Assembly (NCBI GenBank): GCA_937927625.1
Contig: CALBSD010000137.1
Span: 1-5,021 of the forward strand
Source of the DNA: an uncultured Actinomycetes bacterium
Lineage (GTDB): Bacteria > Actinomycetota > Acidimicrobiia > Acidimicrobiales > Ilumatobacteraceae
Direction: 5' to 3'
Length of the DNA stretch: 5,021 nucleotides
Shown: positions 1 through 5,021 of the stretch, in pieces
Layout: every line of letters begins with the position of its first letter
How positions within the stretch are numbered: position 1 is the stretch's first letter
Notes under the pieces: generated by a model
What the model was told of the DNA's origin: nothing
The model's database searches: none
Seen by the model: only the letters and a program-made list of their open reading frames with translations
Program-made: the position numbers and the translations under genes

Positions 1-33
1 GAAACTAACGAGCATCTGTTCGAACGAAAGTAC

Positions 34-1173
34 CTACTCTGCTTTTACAGAGTTACTTTCGTCCTCTTTCTTTTTCGGCAGATCTGGATGCAGAACTGTG
101 TACAAGAAGAGAACAAGTGCAAGTAATCCAAATGGTGCAAAGTTCTTTGCACTGTTGTTAAACACCGGATACAACACGAATGCAGACAGAAGTGCAGTCC
201 ACGACCACAGGATTGCAACTGCGCGACGAGGTCCGTGTCCTAATGCAATTAATCGATGATGCAAGTGTCCCTTGTCTGCATGCGCAAGTCCTTGGCGATT
301 AATCACGCGGCGCACGATGGCAAATGCAACGTCGAAAACCGGGACACCAAGAATGATGAGAGGAATTGCCAAAGGTGCCAAAAAGAAATAGGTCTGGCCG
401 CTAAACGCTTGCGTTGTTGGGTCGGCACGACCACCCACCACGCTTGTCGACACTGCAACAAGGAAGCCCAGCAAATACGCACCACTGTCACCCATAAAGA
501 TGCTGGCGCCATTGAAGTTGAAGGGCAAGAAACCAACACATACACCGACGGTGATGATGGCGATCAGAGGTCCAATGTTTGGTTCCGACAAAAGTCCGAG
601 ACCTGCAAGATGTTGCGCGTAAATAAAGAAGGCTGTTGATCCGATCGCAACGATTCCTGCTGCAAGACCATCAAGTCCATCAATGAGATTGATTGCCTGG
701 GTCATTCCCAGCAACCACACGATGGTCACAATGGGCACCCAGTCATTGGACAACTGAATAACGCCGAGGAACGGAATGCGGAAGTAGAACATCGTGACAC
801 CGGCGGCCACAAGGATCATTCCGGTGACGATGACTCCGAAGACTCGTGCAGGTGCGGACACCTCACGAATGTCATCCATCACGCCGATACCCAAGACAAC
901 CATTGCACCCAACACGACACCGAGAAGTTCAGAGTTACCATCAAACAATGGCGAGAAGCGGTCCATGTTCCACGCCAGCAGCAATGCGCACATCACGCCG
1001 GCGAACATCGCAATGCCACCTACTTCGGGCGTCGGCACCGTGTGCACTTTTCGTTCGTCGGGAACGGCCACCCAGTTCTTCACACGTGCAACAGCACGCA
1101 CAAAGGGAGTCGTCAAGAACGTCACCGTCATGGCACAGATGCCAACGATGAGATATCCAGTCGTGTCCCCCAT
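34..1173 (-). CDS. wecA: Polyprenyl-phosphate N-acetylglucosamine-1-phosphate transferase (WecA/TagO/MraY family)
   Basis: Integral membrane enzyme of 379 residues. The family moves a sugar-1-phosphate, usually GlcNAc-1-P, from its UDP-sugar to a polyprenyl phosphate (often decaprenyl in actinobacteria), starting a lipid-linked envelope glycan. Motifs in order: RKVHTVPTPEVGG at 41-53, the Asp-Asp pair at 100-101, NLIDGLDGLAAG at 162-173 (Asp165, Asp168), FMGDSGAYLLG at 227-236, and HLHHRL at 303-308. The last is the His-rich motif typical of WecA/TagO and absent from MraY. About 11 hydrophobic segments can be counted, matching the family topology, and the tail is charged (KKKEDES). The ATG at 1173 places the first membrane helix at the N-terminus, as expected. 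It lies 40 bp after glyA, on the same strand. No clear Shine-Dalgarno is seen. The family is certain; the exact sugar (GlcNAc or another HexNAc) and the glycan served (arabinogalactan linker, teichoic acid-like or other) are inferred. Confidence 0.93.
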   Translation of the reverse strand: MGDTTGYLIVGICAMTVTFLTTPFVRAVARVKNWVAVPDERKVHTVPTPEVGGIAMFAGVMCALLLAWNMDRFSPLFDGNSELLGVVLGAMVVLGIGVMDDIREVSAPARVFGVIVTGMILVAAGVTMFYFRIPFLGVIQLSNDWVPIVTIVWLLGMTQAINLIDGLDGLAAGIVAIGSTAFFIYAQHLAGLGLLSEPNIGPLIAIITVGVCVGFLPFNFNGASIFMGDSGAYLLGFLVAVSTSVVGGRADPTTQAFSGQTYFFLAPLAIPLIILGVPVFDVAFAIVRRVINRQGLAHADKGHLHHRLIALGHGPRRAVAILWSWTALLSAFVLYPVFNNSAKNFAPFGLLALVLFLYTVLHPDLPKKKEDESNSVKAE

Positions 1174-1213
1174 TACGGGATGAGCCTAGAAGAGATGGCC
1201 GACCGCGCTGGGT
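1174..1213 (-). promoter_or_regulatory. glyA-wecA intergenic gap with possible internal -10 box
   Basis: This 40-bp spacer is the only real gap in the leftward operon. Read on the minus strand it has no purine-rich Shine-Dalgarno before the wecA ATG. It does hold TAGGCT (plus-strand positions 1183-1188), a TANNNT match ending 9 nt before the start codon, so a near-leaderless internal promoter for wecA is possible. No recognisable -35 box and no hairpin followed by a T-run was seen, so there is no sign that transcription ends after glyA. The hexamer is short enough to occur by chance. Confidence 0.25.
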
Positions 1214-2470
1214 TTACAGCGGGTTGGGATACACAGGAAAGCGCGAGCAAAGCTCGGCAACCTTGGCGCGTACCACTGCGACAGCTGCGGCATCATCACG
1301 ATTGCGCAGTGCCTCTGCGATGAGTGATGCGATGACTGGCATCTCTGCTTCTGTCATGCCCTGTGTGGTCACGCTTGGGGTACCAATGCGCACACCAGAC
1401 GTCACAAACGGACTGCGAGGATCATCAGGCACTGTGTTCTTGTTCAGCGTGATTCCCGCTTCATCGAGAACCAACTGCGCAACCTTGCCGGTGCATTCAG
1501 CGTCGAACGGACGAAGGTCCACCACCATGAGGTGGTTATCGGTTCCGCCGCTGACAAGACGGAAACCTTCATTCGTCAGAGCAGCAGCGAGAGCTGATGC
1601 GTTCTTCACGATTTGTTGTGCATATGCCTTGAACGAAGGATCAAGTGCTTCACGGAATGCAACTGCCTTTGCTGCAACAACATGTTCCAGCGGTCCACCC
1701 TGGCTTCCGGGGAAGACAGCCTTGTCAATTGCTGCTGCATGTTCTGCCTTGCTGAGGATGCAACCACCGCGAGGTCCACGCAATGTCTTGTGTGTCGTGA
1801 AAGTGACAACGTCGGCATATGGCACGGGGTTTGGATGTGCGCCACCTGCAACGAGACCAGCCAAGTGAGCAATGTCAAACATGAGCAATGCGCCCACTTC
1901 ATCTGCAATTGCCTTAAACGGTTCTGGATCAAGACGACGTGGGTAACTGGTGGTTCCCGCAACGATCATCTTTGGACGATGCTGCAACGCAAGTTCGCGC
2001 ATGTTGTCAAAGTCGATGCGCTCTTCACCCTTGGTGACTCCGTATGACTTGAAGTCGTACAAGATGCCGCTGGCATTGACGGGTGAGCCATGTGTGAGGT
2101 GACCACCATGGTCGAGGCTGAGTCCGAGAATGGTGTCGCCAGGATTCAACAAGCCGAGGTACACAGCCATGTTTGCGCTGGCACCTGAGTGTGGCTGCAC
2201 GTTTGCGTGGTCAGCACCGAAGAGTTCCTTCACGCGAGAAATTGCGAGAGCCTCAATGACGTCTGCATGAACGTTGCCGCCGTAATAACGCTTTCCGGGA
2301 TAGCCCTCGGAGTACTTATTGGTGAGAATCGAACCAGTTGCCTTCATCACTGCAGGCGATGTGAAGTTCTCGCTCGCGATGAGCTGCAATCCGGTTGTCT
2401 GACGAATGCGCTCTTCTTCGAGTAACGCAAAGACTTCGGTATCTGGATTGTTGTCAGATGGGAAAGGCAT
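1214..2470 (-). CDS. glyA: Serine hydroxymethyltransferase
   Basis: PLP-dependent cytosolic enzyme that interconverts serine plus tetrahydrofolate with glycine plus 5,10-methylene-tetrahydrofolate, the main source of one-carbon units. At 418 residues it is the normal bacterial length. Visible motifs: LQLIASENFTSP at 28-39, NKYSEGYPGKRYYGG at 51-65, PHSGASANMA at 93-102, DHGGHLTHG at 120-128, FDIAHLAGLVAGG at 198-210 (Asp199 and His202, the PLP-ring contacts of the family), TFTTHKTLRGPRGG at 223-236 with the Schiff-base lysine at Lys228, and SGVRIGTP at 358-365 (Arg361, the substrate-carboxylate arginine position). All key residues are intact. The ATG at 2470 overlaps the rpiB stop as TAATG, which suggests coupled translation. 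The upstream GCAGG, ending 6 nt before the ATG, is only a weak Shine-Dalgarno. It is cotranscribed with rpiB and probably with wecA. Confidence 0.98.
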   Translation of the reverse strand: MPFPSDNNPDTEVFALLEEERIRQTTGLQLIASENFTSPAVMKATGSILTNKYSEGYPGKRYYGGNVHADVIEALAISRVKELFGADHANVQPHSGASANMAVYLGLLNPGDTILGLSLDHGGHLTHGSPVNASGILYDFKSYGVTKGEERIDFDNMRELALQHRPKMIVAGTTSYPRRLDPEPFKAIADEVGALLMFDIAHLAGLVAGGAHPNPVPYADVVTFTTHKTLRGPRGGCILSKAEHAAAIDKAVFPGSQGGPLEHVVAAKAVAFREALDPSFKAYAQQIVKNASALAAALTNEGFRLVSGGTDNHLMVVDLRPFDAECTGKVAQLVLDEAGITLNKNTVPDDPRSPFVTSGVRIGTPSVTTQGMTEAEMPVIASLIAEALRNRDDAAAVAVVRAKVAELCSRFPVYPNPL

Positions 2471-2472
2471 TA
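2468..2472 (-). promoter_or_regulatory. TAATG stop/start overlap joining rpiB and glyA
   Basis: On the minus strand the rpiB stop TAA and the glyA start ATG share one A. This arrangement is a common mark of termination-reinitiation coupling within an operon. It also supports both the reading of rpiB's end and the choice of glyA start. Confidence 0.8.
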
Positions 2473-2925
2473 CTTGCCTGCTTCTTGCTGTTCAATCTCT
2501 GCCAACTGAGCAACGCGGCGCTCGTGACGGCCACCTTCGAATTCTGTTGAGAGGAATGTTGCGAGAATTTCTTCGGCGAGACCTTCGCCCACAACACGTG
2601 CACCCATAGAGAGAACGTTGGCGTTGTTGTGTGCACGTGCCATACGAGCGGTGTAGAGGCAGTTGCACAATGCAGCGCGCACACCATGCACCTTGTTAGC
2701 TGCGAGTTGTTCACCCTGACCGCTACCGCCCAGCACAATGCCAAAGTCAGCCTTGCCATCACGCACATAGCGACCGACGCCAGCACAAATGGGTGGGTAA
2801 TCAACACTCTCGGTGGAGTGAGTACCGAGATCTTCCACATCGTGACCCTGATTCGTGAGCACCGAAATGAGGTGCTGCTTGAGGGTGTATCCAGCGTGGT
2901 CGGCTCCGATTGCAATACGCGACAT
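2470..2925 (-). CDS. rpiB: Ribose-5-phosphate isomerase B
   Basis: RpiB/LacA/LacB-family enzyme of 151 residues that interconverts ribose 5-phosphate and ribulose 5-phosphate in the non-oxidative pentose phosphate pathway; cytosolic. Visible motifs: IAIGADHAGYTLK at 4-16 (Asp9, His10), VDYPPIC at 41-47, GGSGQGEQLAANK at 66-78, AHNNANVLSMGAR at 98-110, and GGRHERRVAQL at 131-141. The active-site loop has GSGxGEQ rather than the Cys-containing GTGIG loop of the E. coli type. In the mycobacterial enzyme the Glu of this loop is the catalytic base, here Glu72. The frame is open upstream to an ATG at 3012, but those 29 extra residues have no family resemblance and would overlap the divergent gene, so the ATG at 2925 is chosen. 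No Shine-Dalgarno precedes it; a TANNNT box lies 7 nt upstream. First gene of the leftward operon. Confidence 0.96.
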   Translation of the reverse strand: MSRIAIGADHAGYTLKQHLISVLTNQGHDVEDLGTHSTESVDYPPICAGVGRYVRDGKADFGIVLGGSGQGEQLAANKVHGVRAALCNCLYTARMARAHNNANVLSMGARVVGEGLAEEILATFLSTEFEGGRHERRVAQLAEIEQQEAGK

Positions 2926-2932
2926 GGCATTC

Positions 2933-2938
2933 AGAGTA
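2933..2938 (-). promoter_or_regulatory. Candidate -10 box of the rpiB-glyA-wecA operon
   Basis: On the minus strand TACTCT is followed by 7 nt (GAATGCC) and then the rpiB ATG. TANNNT ending 6-7 nt before the start codon is the spacing expected when transcription begins at the A of the ATG. With no Shine-Dalgarno present, the transcript is probably leaderless, as is common in actinobacteria. No good -35 match was found at 16-18 nt. The assignment rests on position and motif only. Confidence 0.5.
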
Positions 2939-2940
2939 GT

Positions 2941-2952
2941 AGGGGCACCCCT
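2941..2952. repeat. Short inverted repeat AGGGG-CA-CCCCT between divergent promoters
   Basis: Perfect 5-bp arms are separated by 2 bp. The repeat sits between the two candidate -10 boxes, 2 bp from the leftward one and 9 bp from the rightward one. It would therefore overlap the -35/-10 spacer of both promoters. It could be an operator for a dimeric regulator, or chance; the arms are short. As an RNA hairpin it would be too small, with too tight a loop, to act as a terminator. Confidence 0.35.
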
Positions 2953-2961
2953 CTGACGACC

Positions 2962-2967
2962 TAGCGT
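2962..2967 (+). promoter_or_regulatory. Candidate -10 box of the thiolase-like gene
   Basis: TAGCGT matches TANNNT and ends exactly 7 nt (CTTGAAC) before the ATG at 2975. This is the same spacing as the mirrored box in front of rpiB. No Shine-Dalgarno lies between, so a leaderless start at 2975 is the natural reading. It also favours the ATG at 2975 over the in-frame TTG at 2969, which would leave almost no room for a transcription start. No convincing -35 was found. Confidence 0.5.
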
Positions 2968-2974
2968 CTTGAAC

Positions 2975-4450
2975 ATGACACTTGACCCACGCACTCCCGT
3001 CCTCATTGGCACAGGCCAGGTCGTTCAACGAGCAGAGGGCATCGACGACGCCACCGATGCCGTGGGCATGATGGTGCAGGCCATCGAAAAGGCAGCCACA
3101 GACGCTGGTCTCACCTCTGTCCCCAACCCTGATTCCATCCGCGTGGTCAACCTGTTGTCCTGGAAATACGGCAATCCGGCACAGTTCATCGCCGAAGATC
3201 TCAAGCTCTCTCCTCGCGAACTGGGATATTCCGCCATGGGTGGCAATACGCCCCAGACCTTGGTCAATGCCGCATCTCGTCAGATTCTTGCGGGCGAACT
3301 AGACCTCGTCATCCTCACGGGTGGTGAAACCACTCGTACGCGCGCTCGCTATCGCAAGGCGAATATTGAGCCGCAGTGGCGTACCACCGACTCAGAGCCA
3401 GTACTTGTCTCTGAAGACCTCACCATGAACATGCCCGAGGAACTCGAGCGCAAGATCATGATGCCAATTCAGATCTATCCAATGTTTGAGACGGCCCTTC
3501 GCGCGCAAGCAGGTCGCACCATCGAAGAACATCAGAAGCACATCAGCGAACTCTGGGCTCGCTTCAGCGCGGTAGCCGCGAAGAACCCATACGCATGGTC
3601 ACCGAAGGAATACACGGCCGAAGAAATTCGTACGCCATCGGCCAACAACCGAATGATTGGCTTCCCCTATACGAAGTTCATGAACTCGAACAACGACGTT
3701 GATATGTCTGCCGCACTCATCATGTGTTCAGTGGAAAAGGCTGAAGCGCTCGGAGTTCCACGTGATCGTTGGATCTTCCCGCAGTCGGGCAGCGATGCAC
3801 ACGAGCACGCATTTATCTCGCATCGCAATCACTTCTACGACACTCCCGCAATTGAACTTGCAGGTCGTCGAGTTCTTGAACTTGCAGGTCGCACCATCAA
3901 CGACATCGACATCGTCGACTTGTATTCCTGCTTCCCTGCTGCAGTGCAGTTAGGCGCAAAGTCATTAGGGCTCGACATCAATTCACAGCTCACTCGCACT
4001 GGTGGTTTGCCATTTGCTGGCGGCCCATGGAACAACTACGTGATGCACGCCATTGCCACTGTTGCAACAGAGTTGCGCGAAGGCAAAGGCAAGACAGGAC
4101 TTGTGTGGGCCAATGGCGGCTACACAACAAAGCACGCATTCGGTGTGTATTCCACCGAGCCACCTGCGAGCGGCTTCAAGTACGACTACCCACAAGACCA
4201 GATCGATGCGTTGCCACGTCGCAGCCTTGCCACACCTGCTGACGCAGCGGGCGATGTCACCGTTGAGGCCTATTCGGTCATGCACGACCGCGAGGGCAAT
4301 CCAGAGCGCTCCATCTTGTCCTGCTTGTTGGATGATGGTCGACGCGCATGGGGCGAAACGTCTGACGTAGCTGCCGGCCGCGATATGTGTACCAATGAAT
4401 GGGTCGGCAAGCGAGTTCGTCTCGATGCCTCGGGTAACTTGCTCGTGTGA
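2975..4450 (+). CDS. Thiolase-like protein type 1 (acetyl-CoA acetyltransferase-like)
   Basis: Cytosolic thiolase-fold protein of 491 residues, longer than a normal thiolase (about 390-400) because of an added C-terminal domain. The thiolase-like part covers about 6-395. At the positions of the catalytic loops it has GGNTPQTLVN (89-98) where thiolases carry the nucleophilic Cys, VDLYSCFPAAVQ (314-325) near the NEAF loop, GGLPFAGGPWNNY (343-355) in place of GHP, and WANGGYTTKHAFG (378-390) in place of the C-terminal CxG. Residues about 425-491 (VTVEAYSVMHDREG, DDGRRAWG, NEWVGKRVRLD) match the extra C-terminal domain of mycobacterial type 1 thiolase-like proteins. Because the usual catalytic residues are replaced, ordinary thiolase activity is doubtful and binding or processing of CoA esters is a guess; Cys319 is a possible alternative nucleophile. 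The start could also be TTG 2969. It overlaps the downstream peptidase gene by 4 bp. Confidence 0.9.
   Translation: MTLDPRTPVLIGTGQVVQRAEGIDDATDAVGMMVQAIEKAATDAGLTSVPNPDSIRVVNLLSWKYGNPAQFIAEDLKLSPRELGYSAMGGNTPQTLVNAASRQILAGELDLVILTGGETTRTRARYRKANIEPQWRTTDSEPVLVSEDLTMNMPEELERKIMMPIQIYPMFETALRAQAGRTIEEHQKHISELWARFSAVAAKNPYAWSPKEYTAEEIRTPSANNRMIGFPYTKFMNSNNDVDMSAALIMCSVEKAEALGVPRDRWIFPQSGSDAHEHAFISHRNHFYDTPAIELAGRRVLELAGRTINDIDIVDLYSCFPAAVQLGAKSLGLDINSQLTRTGGLPFAGGPWNNYVMHAIATVATELREGKGKTGLVWANGGYTTKHAFGVYSTEPPASGFKYDYPQDQIDALPRRSLATPADAAGDVTVEAYSVMHDREGNPERSILSCLLDDGRRAWGETSDVAAGRDMCTNEWVGKRVRLDASGNLLV
3852..3891 (+). repeat. 16-bp direct repeat within the thiolase-like gene
   Basis: TTGAACTTGCAGGTCG occurs at 3852-3867 and again at 3876-3891, one copy every 24 nt and in frame. 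It encodes two adjacent octads, IELAGRRV and LELAGRTI (residues 293-308), in the helix before the VDLYSCF loop. The protein sequence still fits the family, so this is either a local duplication or an effect of repeated codon choice. Confidence 0.8.
4447..4450 (+). promoter_or_regulatory. GTGA stop/start overlap joining the thiolase-like and peptidase genes
   Basis: The stop TGA of the thiolase-like gene (4448-4450) overlaps the GTG start of the peptidase gene (4447-4449). This 4-base overlap is typical of translational coupling. There is no Shine-Dalgarno in front of the GTG, so the second gene probably depends on ribosomes finishing the first. Confidence 0.7.
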
Positions 4451-5021
4451 GCGACACCTTCCCGCGCCAATACGCCCGCACCCAACGACTCTCTCTCGGA
4501 GAGCCGCGAACCTTCACCGTCTCCCCCGACGGAACTCGTGTTGTCTTTGCTCGTTCCACCTCGGGTCAAGACTCCGTCAACTCTTTGTGGGTCCTCAACA
4601 TTGCCACTGGTGAAGAGACTCAGATTCTCGACCCACGCTCCATTGGCGCAGACCTCTCTCAGTTGACTGCGGAAGAACTTCGTCGTCGCGAGCGCGCACG
4701 TGAAGGTGCTGGCGGAGTTGTCACGTACGCCTGCGATACAGAGGTCACTTCTGCTGTCACTGTTTTGGGCGGCCAGATTGTGCACGTCGACCTCATCACC
4801 GGCGCAGTCACACTCCCTGATGTTGCACCCGGCGTCTTTGACGTGCGTCTTTCCCCTAATGGGAAGCACATCTCCTATGTACGAGGAGCTTCATTGTGTG
4901 TCGCTGATCTTTCCGGCAATGAGATTGTCATTGCTTCGGAACTTTCAGAAACAGTGACATGGGGAAGTGCAGAGTTCATTGCCGCTGAAGAGATGGGTCG
5001 CATGCGCGGCTACTGGTGGTC
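4447..5021 (+). CDS. S9-family peptidase, dipeptidyl-peptidase IV-like (N-terminal part, runs off the right edge)
   Basis: The frame stays open from GTG 4447 to the window end, giving 191 complete codons; the stop lies outside. The translation matches the N-terminal beta-propeller of DPP IV/prolyl oligopeptidase-family serine peptidases (S9). It has a blade-like strand ending in SPDGTRVVFARS (26-37), RRRERAREGAGGVVTYA (79-95), SPNGKHISYVR (136-146), and AEFIAAEEMGRMRGYWW (175-191). The Glu-Glu pair at 181-182 sits where DPP IV enzymes carry the double-Glu motif that binds the substrate's free N-terminus. A dipeptidyl-peptidase role, releasing dipeptides from peptide N-termini, is therefore likely. 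The catalytic alpha/beta-hydrolase domain (Ser-Asp-His) should follow outside, so activity cannot be judged. No signal peptide or N-terminal membrane segment is seen, suggesting a cytosolic enzyme. The start is fixed by the GTGA overlap; no better upstream start exists in frame. Confidence 0.9.
   Translation, partial: MSDTFPRQYARTQRLSLGEPRTFTVSPDGTRVVFARSTSGQDSVNSLWVLNIATGEETQILDPRSIGADLSQLTAEELRRRERAREGAGGVVTYACDTEVTSAVTVLGGQIVHVDLITGAVTLPDVAPGVFDVRLSPNGKHISYVRGASLCVADLSGNEIVIASELSETVTWGSAEFIAAEEMGRMRGYWW

Noticed and set aside
1..33. Possible start of the next leftward gene (ATG at 15-13 on the minus strand, reading MLVSF)
   Set aside because: Only five codons are visible, with no Shine-Dalgarno or recognisable sequence. 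It may be real, but the window cannot support a call.
256..639. 127-codon open frame on the plus strand inside wecA
   Set aside because: It is antisense to the membrane-helix region of wecA, and its composition (Asn/Thr/Gln/Cys-rich) is that expected from the reverse complement of membrane-helix codons.
1224..1868. 214-codon open frame on the plus strand antisense to glyA
   Set aside because: It is a mirror of the glyA codon pattern (Ala/Ser/Arg-rich, low complexity) with no domain features, and glyA is unambiguous.
1613..2047. 144-codon open frame on the plus strand inside glyA
   Set aside because: It lies wholly antisense to a well-conserved glyA, is rich in Cys and Trp as expected of a shadow frame, and has no recognisable motif or ribosome site.
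2969..2974. TTG at 2969 as the start of the thiolase-like gene
   Set aside because: It adds only two residues (Met-Asn), uses a rarer start codon, and sits 1 nt from the candidate -10 box. The ATG at 2975 has ideal leaderless spacing.
2926..3012. Upstream extension of rpiB to the ATG at 3012 (29 extra residues)
   Set aside because: The added residues resemble no RpiB N-terminus, and the extension would overlap the divergent gene's start and both promoter elements. The family's start motif begins right after the ATG at 2925.
4270..4869. 199-codon open frame on the minus strand across the thiolase-like/peptidase junction
   Set aside because: It is antisense to two clearly recognisable proteins and its translation has no family-like motif or hydrophobic pattern.
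1..5021. CRISPR arrays, tRNA/rRNA, insertion sequences, phage or defence genes
   Set aside because: No spaced repeat array, cloverleaf, transposase-like frame or terminal inverted repeat was seen; nearly all bases are explained by five conserved housekeeping-type genes.

Overview
The window reads as ordinary chromosomal DNA from an actinobacterium. It is densely coded, has moderate G+C by eye, and shows no mobile, phage or defence features. Three points support the placement. The gene order is rpiB-glyA-wecA, with an RpiB of the actinobacterial GSGxGEQ type. There is a thiolase-like protein type 1 with its extra C-terminal domain. The S9 peptidase resembles actinobacterial dipeptidyl-peptidase IV-like enzymes. 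An Acidimicrobiia-like lineage (Ilumatobacter relatives) is my best guess, but this is inference from gene content, not from a search.

Layout: two gene sets diverge from one short intergenic region at about 2926-2974. Leftward (minus strand) run rpiB (2925-2470), glyA (2470-1214, sharing one base with rpiB as TAATG) and a wecA/tagO-type polyprenyl-phosphate GlcNAc-1-P transferase (1173-34, after a 40-bp gap). Rightward (plus strand) run a thiolase-like protein (2975-4450) and an S9 dipeptidyl-peptidase-like gene that overlaps it by four bases (GTGA, 4447-4450) and runs off the right edge after 191 codons. No convergent gene pair and no convincing terminator occurs in the window.

How the genes fit together: the left operon combines central metabolism (pentose phosphate isomerisation, serine/glycine and one-carbon units) with the first membrane step of a polyprenyl-linked cell-envelope glycan. 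In many actinobacteria the ATP synthase operon lies just downstream of wecA, which here would be off the left edge. The right pair joins a CoA-ester or lipid-related thiolase-fold protein to a peptidase. The two are probably translationally coupled, but no shared pathway can be read from the sequence.

The most distinctive non-coding feature is the divergent promoter region. Each ATG has a TANNNT hexamer ending exactly 7 nt upstream and no Shine-Dalgarno sequence, which suggests leaderless transcripts on both sides. A small AGGGG-CA-CCCCT palindrome lies between the hexamers. I found no evidence of a novel multi-gene system.
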